This document shows positions 17,080-24,427 of a stretch of 64,000 nt of DNA, in pieces. The stretch is from Actinospica sp035493475 (GTDB lineage Bacteria > Actinomycetota > Actinomycetes > Streptomycetales > Catenulisporaceae). Position 1 is the first letter of the stretch. The number at the start of each line of letters is the position of its first letter. The notes beneath the pieces were generated by a model, which saw only the letters and a program-made list of their open reading frames with translations, searched no databases and was not told the origin of the DNA. The position numbers and the translations under genes were made by a program. The stretch spans positions 62,001-126,000 of the forward strand of contig DATJIF010000112.1 in the NCBI GenBank assembly GCA_035493475.1, in the 5' to 3' direction.

Positions 17080-20000
17080 TCAGGGCGCGGGGTCTTCGGC
17101 GGGCCAGTCGGGGCTGATGACGCCGCCGTGCTCGCGCAGCAGGGTGCGCGCCGTCTCCAGCGGCACGGGGCGGGCGAACAGGAAGCCCTGGCCGTACCGG
17201 CAGCCCGCCTCGGCCAGCAGGGCGCGCTGCTGATCGGATTCGAGTCCCTCGGCCACCACGTACAGGCCGAGGGAGTCGGCGATCCGGATGATGCCGCGCA
17301 CCAGGTCCATCCGGCGCGGGGACACGGTGATCTCGTCGATGAACGACTTGTCGATCTTCAGCGCGTCGAACGGCAGGTCGTGCAGGTAGCTCAGTGACGA
17401 GTAGCCGGTGCCGAAGTCGTCGATCGCCAGGCCCACGCCGAGCCCCTTGAGGGCGTTGAGGTCGTGCGGGCCGTCCTCGTCGGCGTGCCGCATCAGGGCG
17501 CTCTCGGTCAGTTCCACGATCAGGGCGTCGGGGCCGATCCCGGCGTCGGCCAGGCCCGCGGCGATGTCGGCGGTCAGGCCGGGGACGGAGAACTGCCGGG
17601 CGGAGACGTTGACGGCCACGCGCACGTCCCCGGCTCTCGGTTCGGCGCGCAGTTCGGCGGCGGCCTGGGCGGCGCTGGCGATGATCCAGCGGCCGAGCGG
17701 GACGATCAGGCCGGTCTCCTCGGCGAGCGGGATGAACTTGTCCGGGGTGATCAGGCCGCGTTCGGGGTGCGGCCAGCGCACCAGGGCCTCGAAGGACGCG
17801 ATGCGGCCGGTGGCGAGTTCGACGACGGGCTGGTAGCGCAGTTCGAGCATGCCGCTGGTGATGGCGTCCTGCAGGTCGCTGTGCAGTTGGGCGTGCTCGA
17901 GCCGGGCCCGCAGCATCTCGGGGGCGTAGCAGCGGATCGCGTCGCGGCCGGCGGCCTTGGCGGCCTCCAGGGCGAGCCGGGCGTTGCGGATCACGTCCTC
18001 CGGCCGGGTCTCGCCGTACCCGGGGGCGACGCCGACGCAGCTGGTGAGCCGGACCTGTCCGGCGGGCAGGTTGAAGGGTTCCGCGACGACGGCGGCGATC
18101 TTCTCCGCGACGTCGAGGCAGGCGGCGGGCGAGGCGTCGGGCAGTTCGAACAGGACCGCGTACGCGTCGGACTCGAAGCGGGCGGCCTCCAGCACGCCGG
18201 GCGCCTGGGCGAGCCGGTTGCCGGTGGTGATCAGGATCAGGTCGCCGAACTCGCGGCCGTGCACCTCGTTGAGTTCGCGGAAGTTGTCGAGGTCCAGCTG
18301 CACGACGGCGAGGACGGGGCCGTTGGCGCGGGTGGTGGCCATGGCCAGTTCGACGCGGCGGCTGAACTTCAGCCGGTTTCCCATGCCGGTGAGCCGGTCG
18401 TGGTACGCGTGGTGGCGCAGGTCGCGTTCGAGCCGGCGGCGGGCGGTCACGTCCCGCAGGGTGAGCACGAGCGCCTGCACGGTGGGGTCGGCGCGCAGGT
18501 CGGAGCAGGCGACCTCGAGTTCCAGGCGTCCGGCGCCGGGCCGGTCCAGGGCCCAGTCGACGCGGCTGGCCGAGCCGCCGTGGCCGGGCGGTTCGCCGAG
18601 GGCCTTGGCAACCCACGCGGCGTTCGAGGCGCCGAGCAGGTCGGTGAGGTCGAGCGCGGCCGGGTCGGGTTCGCGGAACAGGTCGACGGCCGAGGGGCTG
18701 GCGTAGCGGACGTGGCCGGTCTGGTCGACGAGCACGATCGCGTCGGACGCGTCGTCGACGAGGGCGCGGAAGTAGGCCTCGTTGTCGCGGCGGCTGATCT
18801 CGCGGGTCAGCCCGAGCCTGCTGAGGGCGAGCGAGGCCTGCGAGGCGAGGATGCGCAGCTGGCCGAGCCGTTCGCCGAGCCCGACGGGTCCCTGCGCGAC
18901 ACCGAGGGCGAGCGCGGCGGGGGCGGCGGTGTCCTCGGCGGTGTGGCCGAGGGTGGCGTGCGGCCGGTCGCCGAAGTTCTCGTCGATCCACTCCTCGGGG
19001 TCGGTGGCCTCGACGCGTCGGGCGCGGCGTGCGTCGTTGTCGAGGGTGAGCAGTTCGTCGTCCGCGGCGACGGCGGCGACGGCGATGCGCGGTTCGCCGG
19101 GTCCGGCCAGGACGGTGGCGGCGTCCAGGACGGTGCCGAGGATCTCGCCGGTGTCGTTGGCGGCGACGAGCCGGTCGGCGGCCGCGCCGAGGGTCTGTTC
19201 GGCGCGCAGCCGGGCGTCGGCCTGGGCGAGCGCGAGGCTGAGCCGGGCGACGAGCAGCAGCGCGATGACGGTGCCGAACACGGCGATGACCCCGCCCTCG
19301 TCGTGCCGGTCGATGGCGGCGGCGAGCATGACGGCGACGGCCGGGGCGATCGCGGCCAGGGCGAGCAGCGCGGAGCGGCGCGGCGGCGGGGTCCGCGGGG
19401 GCGTGGTGATCGGCTGCACGATCGCGGCGGCGGACGGGCTGAGCGCGGCACCGCCCCAGCAGACCAGGCCGGCGGTCCACACCGTGGTCTGCGCGATGCC
19501 GAGCGCCGAGTCGCGGTCGATGTGGATCGCGGCGAGCTCGACGAGGCTGAACAGTACGTCCGCGCCGAGCATCATCGCCGTGCCGACGAGCAGCATCCAC
19601 ACCGCGGCCGGGGCGCGGCGCGGGTCCGGGTAGAGCAGCCGGCCGAGGATGACGAGGATGAACGCGTCGCCGAGCGCGAAGGTGACGGCGTAGGCGCGCA
19701 CGGCGGTGGACGGCAGCGCGTTCCCGGCCAGCGGCACGACCAGCAGCGTCCAGGTGAACAGGCTCAGCCCGGCGAGCACGATGAGGGTGTCGACCAGCCG
19801 GGCCCACAGCGCGAGCGGGCTGCCGCGCATCGCGATCACCAGCACGGCGATCGCGGCCAGCGGGAAGGCGCCGCAGGCGAGGAAGTCGACCGTGGACGGG
19901 ACGGTGATGCCGCCGTCGCCGCGCATGTCGTCGCCGAGCACGATGTAGTTGCTGGCGAGCAGCAGCAGCCCGGCGAAGGCGAGCAGCCGCCAGGCGGGCA

Positions 20001-20199
20001 GCCGGTCGAGCCGGGCGAGCATCGGCCCGGCGGACAGCGCGCCGACCGCCGCCACCCCGACCACGAGCCAGATCACGGACCGGCCGAGCGGCGGCAGCAG
20101 CGGGCAGACGAGCAGCAGGCAGGCCTCGGAGGCCAGGTACCAGCTGAGCGCGGGCCGGGCACGCATGCCTCCAGCTTGCGCCCTGACCGCTGATCGCAC
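17080..20199 (-). CDS. Membrane GAF-PAS-GGDEF-EAL c-di-GMP phosphodiesterase
   Basis: A 1039-residue membrane signalling protein. Residues 15-330 hold about nine to ten transmembrane helices (MASE-like sensor), then a GAF-like region (330-460), a PAS domain (470-595), GGDEF (600-765) and EAL (780-1025). The GGDEF signature is replaced by ESDAY within ARFESDAYAVLFE, so cyclase activity is unlikely. The EAL domain keeps the key residues: EALVRW, NVSARQF, VELTESAL, DDFGTGYSSL, LKIDKSF and AEGLES. The protein is therefore predicted to hydrolyse c-di-GMP, with the GGDEF domain as a possible GTP sensor. The start is GTG 20199 or ATG 20166; the latter begins just before the first helix. It is divergent from the MarR-ABC operon. 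Confidence 0.9.
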   Translation of the reverse strand: MRSAVRAQAGGMRARPALSWYLASEACLLLVCPLLPPLGRSVIWLVVGVAAVGALSAGPMLARLDRLPAWRLLAFAGLLLLASNYIVLGDDMRGDGGITVPSTVDFLACGAFPLAAIAVLVIAMRGSPLALWARLVDTLIVLAGLSLFTWTLLVVPLAGNALPSTAVRAYAVTFALGDAFILVILGRLLYPDPRRAPAAVWMLLVGTAMMLGADVLFSLVELAAIHIDRDSALGIAQTTVWTAGLVCWGGAALSPSAAAIVQPITTPPRTPPPRRSALLALAAIAPAVAVMLAAAIDRHDEGGVIAVFGTVIALLLVARLSLALAQADARLRAEQTLGAAADRLVAANDTGEILGTVLDAATVLAGPGEPRIAVAAVAADDELLTLDNDARRARRVEATDPEEWIDENFGDRPHATLGHTAEDTAAPAALALGVAQGPVGLGERLGQLRILASQASLALSRLGLTREISRRDNEAYFRALVDDASDAIVLVDQTGHVRYASPSAVDLFREPDPAALDLTDLLGASNAAWVAKALGEPPGHGGSASRVDWALDRPGAGRLELEVACSDLRADPTVQALVLTLRDVTARRRLERDLRHHAYHDRLTGMGNRLKFSRRVELAMATTRANGPVLAVVQLDLDNFRELNEVHGREFGDLILITTGNRLAQAPGVLEAARFESDAYAVLFELPDASPAACLDVAEKIAAVVAEPFNLPAGQVRLTSCVGVAPGYGETRPEDVIRNARLALEAAKAAGRDAIRCYAPEMLRARLEHAQLHSDLQDAITSGMLELRYQPVVELATGRIASFEALVRWPHPERGLITPDKFIPLAEETGLIVPLGRWIIASAAQAAAELRAEPRAGDVRVAVNVSARQFSVPGLTADIAAGLADAGIGPDALIVELTESALMRHADEDGPHDLNALKGLGVGLAIDDFGTGYSSLSYLHDLPFDALKIDKSFIDEITVSPRRMDLVRGIIRIADSLGLYVVAEGLESDQQRALLAEAGCRYGQGFLFARPVPLETARTLLREHGGVISPDWPAEDPAP

Positions 20200-20227
20200 G
20201 AGTGGGGCGGCCCGGATGGGCGCGGCC

Positions 20228-20442
20228 TAGACGGTTGGTTCGGGGGTATGCCGGGGCGAAACGGCTGATCGGCGGCGCCTGGACGCACGCCGCGACCCTC
20301 CACAGACGACCGAGTATGCGCCGGGCCGCGGCGCGCGCCCAGGCTTGCCGCTGAGCCTTTTCGCCGTGCACGATGACTTTCGCGGATCGGCGTGAGCCCC
20401 AGCTCGTCCGGCTTTCCGGCCTACCCCCGAACCAACCGTCTA
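20228..20442. repeat. Widely spaced 27-bp inverted repeat upstream of two divergent genes
   Basis: Left arm 20228-20254 and right arm 20416-20442 are reverse complements at 26 of 27 positions; the core is GACGGTTGGTTCGGGGGTA on the left. They are separated by 161 bases and face each other between the GGDEF-EAL gene (start 20199) and the MarR gene (start 20477). The right arm runs into CTAGTCATTAG and a probable MarR promoter region; the left arm lies 29 bases from the EAL-gene start. Looped regulator binding, or a pair of promoters copied in opposite orientation, are both possible. No transposase or target-site duplication is present. Confidence 0.7.
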
Positions 20443-20476
20443 GTCATTAGCTCTGCTTTGGATTTACCCTGGTGCC

Positions 20477-20932
20477 ATGGAAGACCCCAAGGCCCTGGCC
20501 GGAGAGCTCTCCGCCTCGTTGTCCGGGCTGCATCGCACGATCCGGCGGCATGTGCGCTCCCGGCTCGCCCTCGAACCGCTGGCCGGGGCGCAGGGCGACC
20601 TGCTGCGCCTGGTCGTCGAACGTCCGGGGATCAGCGTCTCGGCCGCCGCGAAGGAGCTGCGGCTGGCCGGGAACTCGGTCTCCACGCAGGTCCAGCAGCT
20701 GGCGCGGCTGGGCTATCTCACGCGGGAGACCTCCCCCACCGACCGGCGCGGCGCGGTGCTGCGCGCCACCCCGGCCGGCGAGGAGCGGCTCGCGCGCTGG
20801 GCCGACGAGCGCGCGGAACTGTTCGAGCGTCAGCTGCACCGGCTCACCGAGCAGGACGTGACCGCGCTCGCCGCCGCGCTGCCCGCCCTGCGCGCCCTGA
20901 CGGATCTGATCGGCACGGATCGGGAAGTGTGA
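20477..20932 (+). CDS. MarR family regulator of ABC exporter operon
   Basis: A 151-residue MarR-family winged-helix protein. The DNA-binding region is residues 45-110: LLRLVVERPGISVSAAAKELRLAGNSVSTQVQQLARLGYL, then the wing TSPTDRRGAVLRATPAGEERL, including the conserved D-R-R. Terminal helices form the dimer interface. The stop overlaps the ATG of the ABC ATPase gene (ATGA), so the regulator is translated with the transporter it probably controls. The 27-bp right repeat arm and CTAGTCATTAG lie 26-61 bases upstream and are candidate operators. The inducing ligand is unknown. Confidence 0.9.
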   Translation: MEDPKALAGELSASLSGLHRTIRRHVRSRLALEPLAGAQGDLLRLVVERPGISVSAAAKELRLAGNSVSTQVQQLARLGYLTRETSPTDRRGAVLRATPAGEERLARWADERAELFERQLHRLTEQDVTALAAALPALRALTDLIGTDREV

Positions 20933-21774
20933 TGACCACGGACAACGCCGAGCACGACATACCCGCCCTCGAAGTCACCGGCCTCGTCTACGCCTACAAG
21001 CAGAACCGCGCCGTCGACGGCATCGACCTGACCGTCGCCCCGGGATCGGTGTACGGGCTGCTCGGTCCGAACGGCGCGGGCAAGACCACCGCGATCCGCG
21101 CCGTCACGACCCTGCTTCCCATCCCCGCCGGCATGGTGAAGGTCTTCGGCCGCGACCCGGCGAAGGACCAGATGGGCGTGCGCCGCTCGCTCGGCTACGT
21201 GCCGCAGCAGCTGTCCGCCGACCAGGGGCTGACCGGCCGGGAGAACGTCGCCAACTTCGCAAGGCTCTTCGACGTGCCGCGGTCGGTGCGCGCCGAGAAG
21301 GTGGAGCGCGCCCTCGACGCGGTCGGGCTGCTGGACGTCGCCGACCGGATGGCCTCCGCGTACTCCGGCGGCATGGTGCGCCGGCTCGAGCTCGCGCAGG
21401 CGCTGGTCTCCTCCCCCAGGCTGCTGATCCTCGACGAGCCGACGATCGGCCTGGACCCGATCGCGCGCGACTCGGTGTGGAAGCACATCGCCGAGGTGCG
21501 CGCCGCGACCGGGATGACCGTGCTGGTGACGACCCATTACATGGACGAGGCCGAAGAGCACTGCGACCGGATCTCGCTGATGCACAAGGGGCGGATCCAG
21601 GCGGTCGGCAGCCCCACGGAGCTGATCGCGTCGCTGCCCGACGCGCACCGGGACAACGCGTCGCTGGAGACCGTGTTCCGGTACTACTCGGGCGGCGCCG
21701 GGCTCGACGAGGCGATCGAGGGAGGGATCCGCGATGTCCGTAGTACCCGCACCACGGCGAACCGCGTCCGCTGA
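20932..21774 (+). CDS. ABC transporter ATP-binding protein (DrrA-like)
   Basis: A 280-residue ATPase subunit of an ABC-2 exporter, of the drug-resistance DrrA/CcmA class. Walker A is GPNGAGKTTAI, the Q-loop YVPQQLS, signature YSGGMVRRLELAQAL, Walker B LLILDEPTIGLD, and the H-loop VTTHY with MDEAEEHCDRI. The C-terminal region (SPTELIASLPDAHRDNASLETVFRYYSG) fits the DUF4162-type tail. The ATG overlaps the MarR stop. The gene overlaps the permease gene by 41 bases, so the three proteins should be made in fixed ratio. Confidence 0.93.
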   Translation: MTTDNAEHDIPALEVTGLVYAYKQNRAVDGIDLTVAPGSVYGLLGPNGAGKTTAIRAVTTLLPIPAGMVKVFGRDPAKDQMGVRRSLGYVPQQLSADQGLTGRENVANFARLFDVPRSVRAEKVERALDAVGLLDVADRMASAYSGGMVRRLELAQALVSSPRLLILDEPTIGLDPIARDSVWKHIAEVRAATGMTVLVTTHYMDEAEEHCDRISLMHKGRIQAVGSPTELIASLPDAHRDNASLETVFRYYSGGAGLDEAIEGGIRDVRSTRTTANRVR

Positions 21775-22582
21775 GGGCGGCGCACTGCTGACGGCGGCTC
21801 ACCCGGTGCGCACCGGCTGGAGCGTGCTGCCCGCGCGCATGGCCGCGCTGTGCATCGTCGAGCTGCAGAAGATCCGGCACGACCGCTCCGAGATCTACTC
21901 GCGGGCGGTCCAGCCGCTGCTGTGGCTCGCCGTGTACGGCGAGACCTTCACGAAGATCCACGCGATCCCGACCGGTTCGACCCCTTATCTGGACTATCTC
22001 GCGCCGGGCATCATCGCGCAGTCGGCGATGTTCATCGCGATCTTCTACGGCATCCAGATCATCTGGGAGCGCGACGCGGGCGTGCTCACGAAGCTGATGG
22101 TCACCCCGACCCCGCGGGCCGCCCTGGTGGCGGCGAAGGCGTTCGCCTCGGGCGCCAAAGCCGTGATCCAGGCGGTCGTGGTGCTGGTCATGGCGGCGCT
22201 GCTCGGGGTGGGGATGACCTGGAACCCGCTGAAGCTGCTGGCCGTGCTGCTGATCGTGGTGCTCGGCTCGGGCTTCTTCGCCTGCCTGTCGATGTCGATC
22301 GCCGGGATCGTGCTGACCCGGGACCGGCTGATGGGCATCGGCCAGGCGATCACCATGCCGCTGTTCTTCACCTCCTCCGCGCTGTATCCGGTCTCGGTGA
22401 TGCCGGGCTGGCTGCAGCCGATCTCGCGGATCAACCCGCTGACGTACGAAGTGGACGGGCTGCGCGCGCTGCTGATCGGCGCGCCCACCGATCTGTGGCT
22501 CGACCTGGGCGTTCTGGCCGGATCCGCGGTGCTGATGGTGACCGTGGCCTCGATGCTGCTGCCGCGGCTGGCGAAGGGCTGA
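21734..22582 (+). CDS. ABC-2 type permease
   Basis: Membrane partner of the preceding ATPase, 282 residues with six predicted helices. The cytoplasmic N-terminal 45 residues are followed by IVELQKIRHDRSEIYSRAVQPLLWLAVYGETF, the conserved beginning of ABC-2 permeases, and a late conserved segment FTSSALYPVSVMPGWLQPISRINPLTYEVDGLRALL, which is the ABC-2 signature (NPLTY...D-x-LR). It should export a hydrophobic compound or lipid-linked molecule. The start ATG 21734 lies inside the ATPase gene and is supported by the length of relatives. Nothing in the sequence indicates the substrate. Confidence 0.92.
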   Translation: MSVVPAPRRTASAEGGALLTAAHPVRTGWSVLPARMAALCIVELQKIRHDRSEIYSRAVQPLLWLAVYGETFTKIHAIPTGSTPYLDYLAPGIIAQSAMFIAIFYGIQIIWERDAGVLTKLMVTPTPRAALVAAKAFASGAKAVIQAVVVLVMAALLGVGMTWNPLKLLAVLLIVVLGSGFFACLSMSIAGIVLTRDRLMGIGQAITMPLFFTSSALYPVSVMPGWLQPISRINPLTYEVDGLRALLIGAPTDLWLDLGVLAGSAVLMVTVASMLLPRLAKG

Positions 22583-22783
22583 GACGGCCCGGCCCCTGGA
22601 CTCGCGCGCGCGGCGCGATAACCTACCCGGTACACCGACATCGGAACCGTCCTTCTCCCCGGCGGATTCGGCAGCGGTCGCGCTCGGAACGACGAGGGCA
22701 CGCCGTACCGCGGCGTGTCCCTCAGTCGATCTCGGCGAGGACTGGATCTAGGCTGGGGTTTGACGTCAACGGAAGGATCGGGC

Positions 22784-23341
22784 ATGGCGTACCGCGTCAC
22801 GTTCGTGTGCACCGGCAACATCTGCCGGTCCCCCATGGCCGAGCACGTGCTGCGCGGCCACCTCGGGCGCGAGGGGCTGGGGGCGCGGGTGGACGTGGAC
22901 AGCTCCGGCACCGGCGGCTGGCACGTCGGGGACCCGGCGGACCACCGGACCGTGCGGGTGCTGCGCCGGCACGGCTACACCTCGGCGCACCGGGCCCGCC
23001 GGTTCCGGCCGGAGTGGTTCGACGGCTACGACCTGATCCTGGCGCTGGACACCGGGCACCTGCAGCAGCTGCGCAAGCTCGCCCGCGGCCCGCAGGACCT
23101 GGCCAAGCTCAGGCTGCTGCGGTCCTATGATCCGGCCGCGGGCACCCGGCTGGACGTGCCGGACCCGTACTACGGCAACGACACCGACTTCGAGCACGTG
23201 CTCGACCTGTGCGAGGCCGCCATGCCGCGGCTGATCCGGGACATCCGGACCGCGCTCGCCGAGCAGCCCGAGGACGAGTCCGACGAACTGCTCGACGAGG
23301 ACGCCGAGGCCGAGGTGGACGACCGCTCGCTGCGGCGGTGA
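22784..23341 (+). CDS. Low-molecular-weight protein-tyrosine phosphatase
   Basis: A 185-residue LMW phosphatase. The N-terminal P-loop is VCTGNICRS (C9, R15), matching C-x5-R-S. The general-acid region DVPDPYYGND (DPY) lies near residue 127. The core domain ends at about residue 155; the last 25 residues are a strongly acidic tail (PEDESDELLDEDAEAEVDD) not seen in most relatives. It should dephosphorylate protein tyrosines, as PtpA-type enzymes do. ATG 22784 is preceded by GGAAGG. The 200 bases upstream hold no other gene and probably carry its promoter. Confidence 0.92.
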   Translation: MAYRVTFVCTGNICRSPMAEHVLRGHLGREGLGARVDVDSSGTGGWHVGDPADHRTVRVLRRHGYTSAHRARRFRPEWFDGYDLILALDTGHLQQLRKLARGPQDLAKLRLLRSYDPAAGTRLDVPDPYYGNDTDFEHVLDLCEAAMPRLIRDIRTALAEQPEDESDELLDEDAEAEVDDRSLRR

Positions 23342-23349
23342 CGCACGGT

Positions 23350-23414
23350 CCGCCGACGCGCTGACGCAGAGGTCTGCGACGGCCCGTCGGCGGGCGGCGC
23401 TGACGCGGCGTCAG
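23350..23414. terminator. Compound stem-loops between convergent genes
   Basis: CCGCCGAC (23350-23357) pairs with GTCGGCGG (23386-23393) and encloses an inner perfect hairpin, CGCAGA-GG-TCTGCG (23365-23378). A second short hairpin, CTGACG-CGG-CGTCAG (23401-centred, 23400-23414), follows. Together they fill the gap between the phosphatase and the convergent proline iminopeptidase gene, and probably act as a bidirectional terminator. Confidence 0.6.
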
Positions 23415-23418
23415 ACGG

Positions 23419-24384
23419 TCAGCGGGCGGCGAGGCGGTCGATGGCGTCCTTGATGGCCTCGCCGAAGGCCTTGCTGCCGGTGTGCCCGGAGTCCTCGACG
23501 ATGACGAGTTCGCTGCCGGGCCAGGCCTGGTGGAGGTCCCACGCGGTCTTGACGGTGCAGCCGAGGTCCATGCGTCCCTGCACGAAGATCGCGGGGATGT
23601 GCGCGAGCTTGGCGGCGTCGCGCAGCAGTCGGCCGTCCTCGAGGAACGCGGTGTTGGAGAAGTAGTGCGCGCAGATGCGCACGAAGGCGAGCCGGGCGTC
23701 GTCCACGCGGGCGCTGTAGCTGCCGGGCGTCCCGTTGGCCTCCTGCGAGATGACGGCGTCCTCCCAGGCCATCCACTCCGCGGCGGTGCGGGCGCGGACT
23801 TCGGGGTCGGGGTGGGCCATCAGCCTGCCGTAGGCGGCGAGCAGGTCGAAGACGTCCTTGCCGCGCTCGTCCTCGGGGATGTACGTGCGGAAGCGTTCGT
23901 GGGCCTCGGGGAAGATGCGGCCGACGCCCTCGTAGAGCCAGGCCACGCCGTCACTGTCGCTGGTGGTCACGGCCGGGATGAGCGCGTGGGTGACACGGTC
24001 GGGGTGGGCTTCGGCGTAGGCGATGATGAGGGTGGAGCCCCAGGAGCCGCCGTACAGCATCCACTTCTCGACCCCCACGTGCTCGCGCAGCAGTTCCATG
24101 TCGGCGATCAGGTTCTGCGTGGTGTTGGCGGTCAGGTCGGTGGCCGGGTCGCTGGCGTGCGGGAGGCTGCGGCCGCAGTTGCGCTGGTCGAACAGGATCG
24201 TGCGGTAGCGCTCGGGGTCGAAGGCGCCGCGCTGGTTGAGGTTGCATCCGGCGCCGGGGCCGCCGTGCACGACCGCCACCGGGACGCCCTCGGGGTTGCC
24301 GACCTGCTCGTAGTACATCCGGTTGCCGTCGCCGACCTCGAGCAGGCCGGAGTCGAAGGGGTCTGAGACAGGGAATCGAGGCAT
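23419..24384 (-). CDS. pip: Proline iminopeptidase
   Basis: A 321-residue alpha/beta-hydrolase of peptidase family S33 that removes N-terminal proline from peptides. It has the family opening (GNRMYYEQVGNPEGVPVAVVHGGPGAGCN), the DQRNCGRSLPHAS stretch unique to proline iminopeptidases, the nucleophile elbow YGGSWGSTL and the late ones GRMDLGC (Asp) and EDSGHTG (His). Length and motifs agree with an active enzyme. There is no signal peptide, so it is cytoplasmic. It is divergent from the gamma-glutamyltransferase gene 43 bases away; both act on short peptides. Confidence 0.93.
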   Translation of the reverse strand: MPRFPVSDPFDSGLLEVGDGNRMYYEQVGNPEGVPVAVVHGGPGAGCNLNQRGAFDPERYRTILFDQRNCGRSLPHASDPATDLTANTTQNLIADMELLREHVGVEKWMLYGGSWGSTLIIAYAEAHPDRVTHALIPAVTTSDSDGVAWLYEGVGRIFPEAHERFRTYIPEDERGKDVFDLLAAYGRLMAHPDPEVRARTAAEWMAWEDAVISQEANGTPGSYSARVDDARLAFVRICAHYFSNTAFLEDGRLLRDAAKLAHIPAIFVQGRMDLGCTVKTAWDLHQAWPGSELVIVEDSGHTGSKAFGEAIKDAIDRLAAR

Positions 24385-24427
24385 AGCGACCCACCCTAGC
24401 CCCTTACCCCTCGCTGATCACGGAATT

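Noticed and set aside
17464..20193. A 909-codon open frame on the plus strand opposite the GGDEF-EAL gene
   Set aside because: It is rich in G, A, V, E and D with no hydrophobic core pattern, while the minus-strand frame carries clear GAF, PAS, GGDEF and EAL motifs. High-GC third positions produce such antisense frames.
16250..20371. A minus-strand frame of 1373 codons overlapping the EAL gene region
   Set aside because: Arg/Pro/Ala low-complexity translation without motifs; it is the out-of-frame shadow of the real gene.
24323..24427. Longer N-terminal extension of the gamma-glutamyltransferase
   Set aside because: It would run across the intergenic region and into the divergent proline iminopeptidase gene; relatives start at the TTRPELAGTFGMVAS region.
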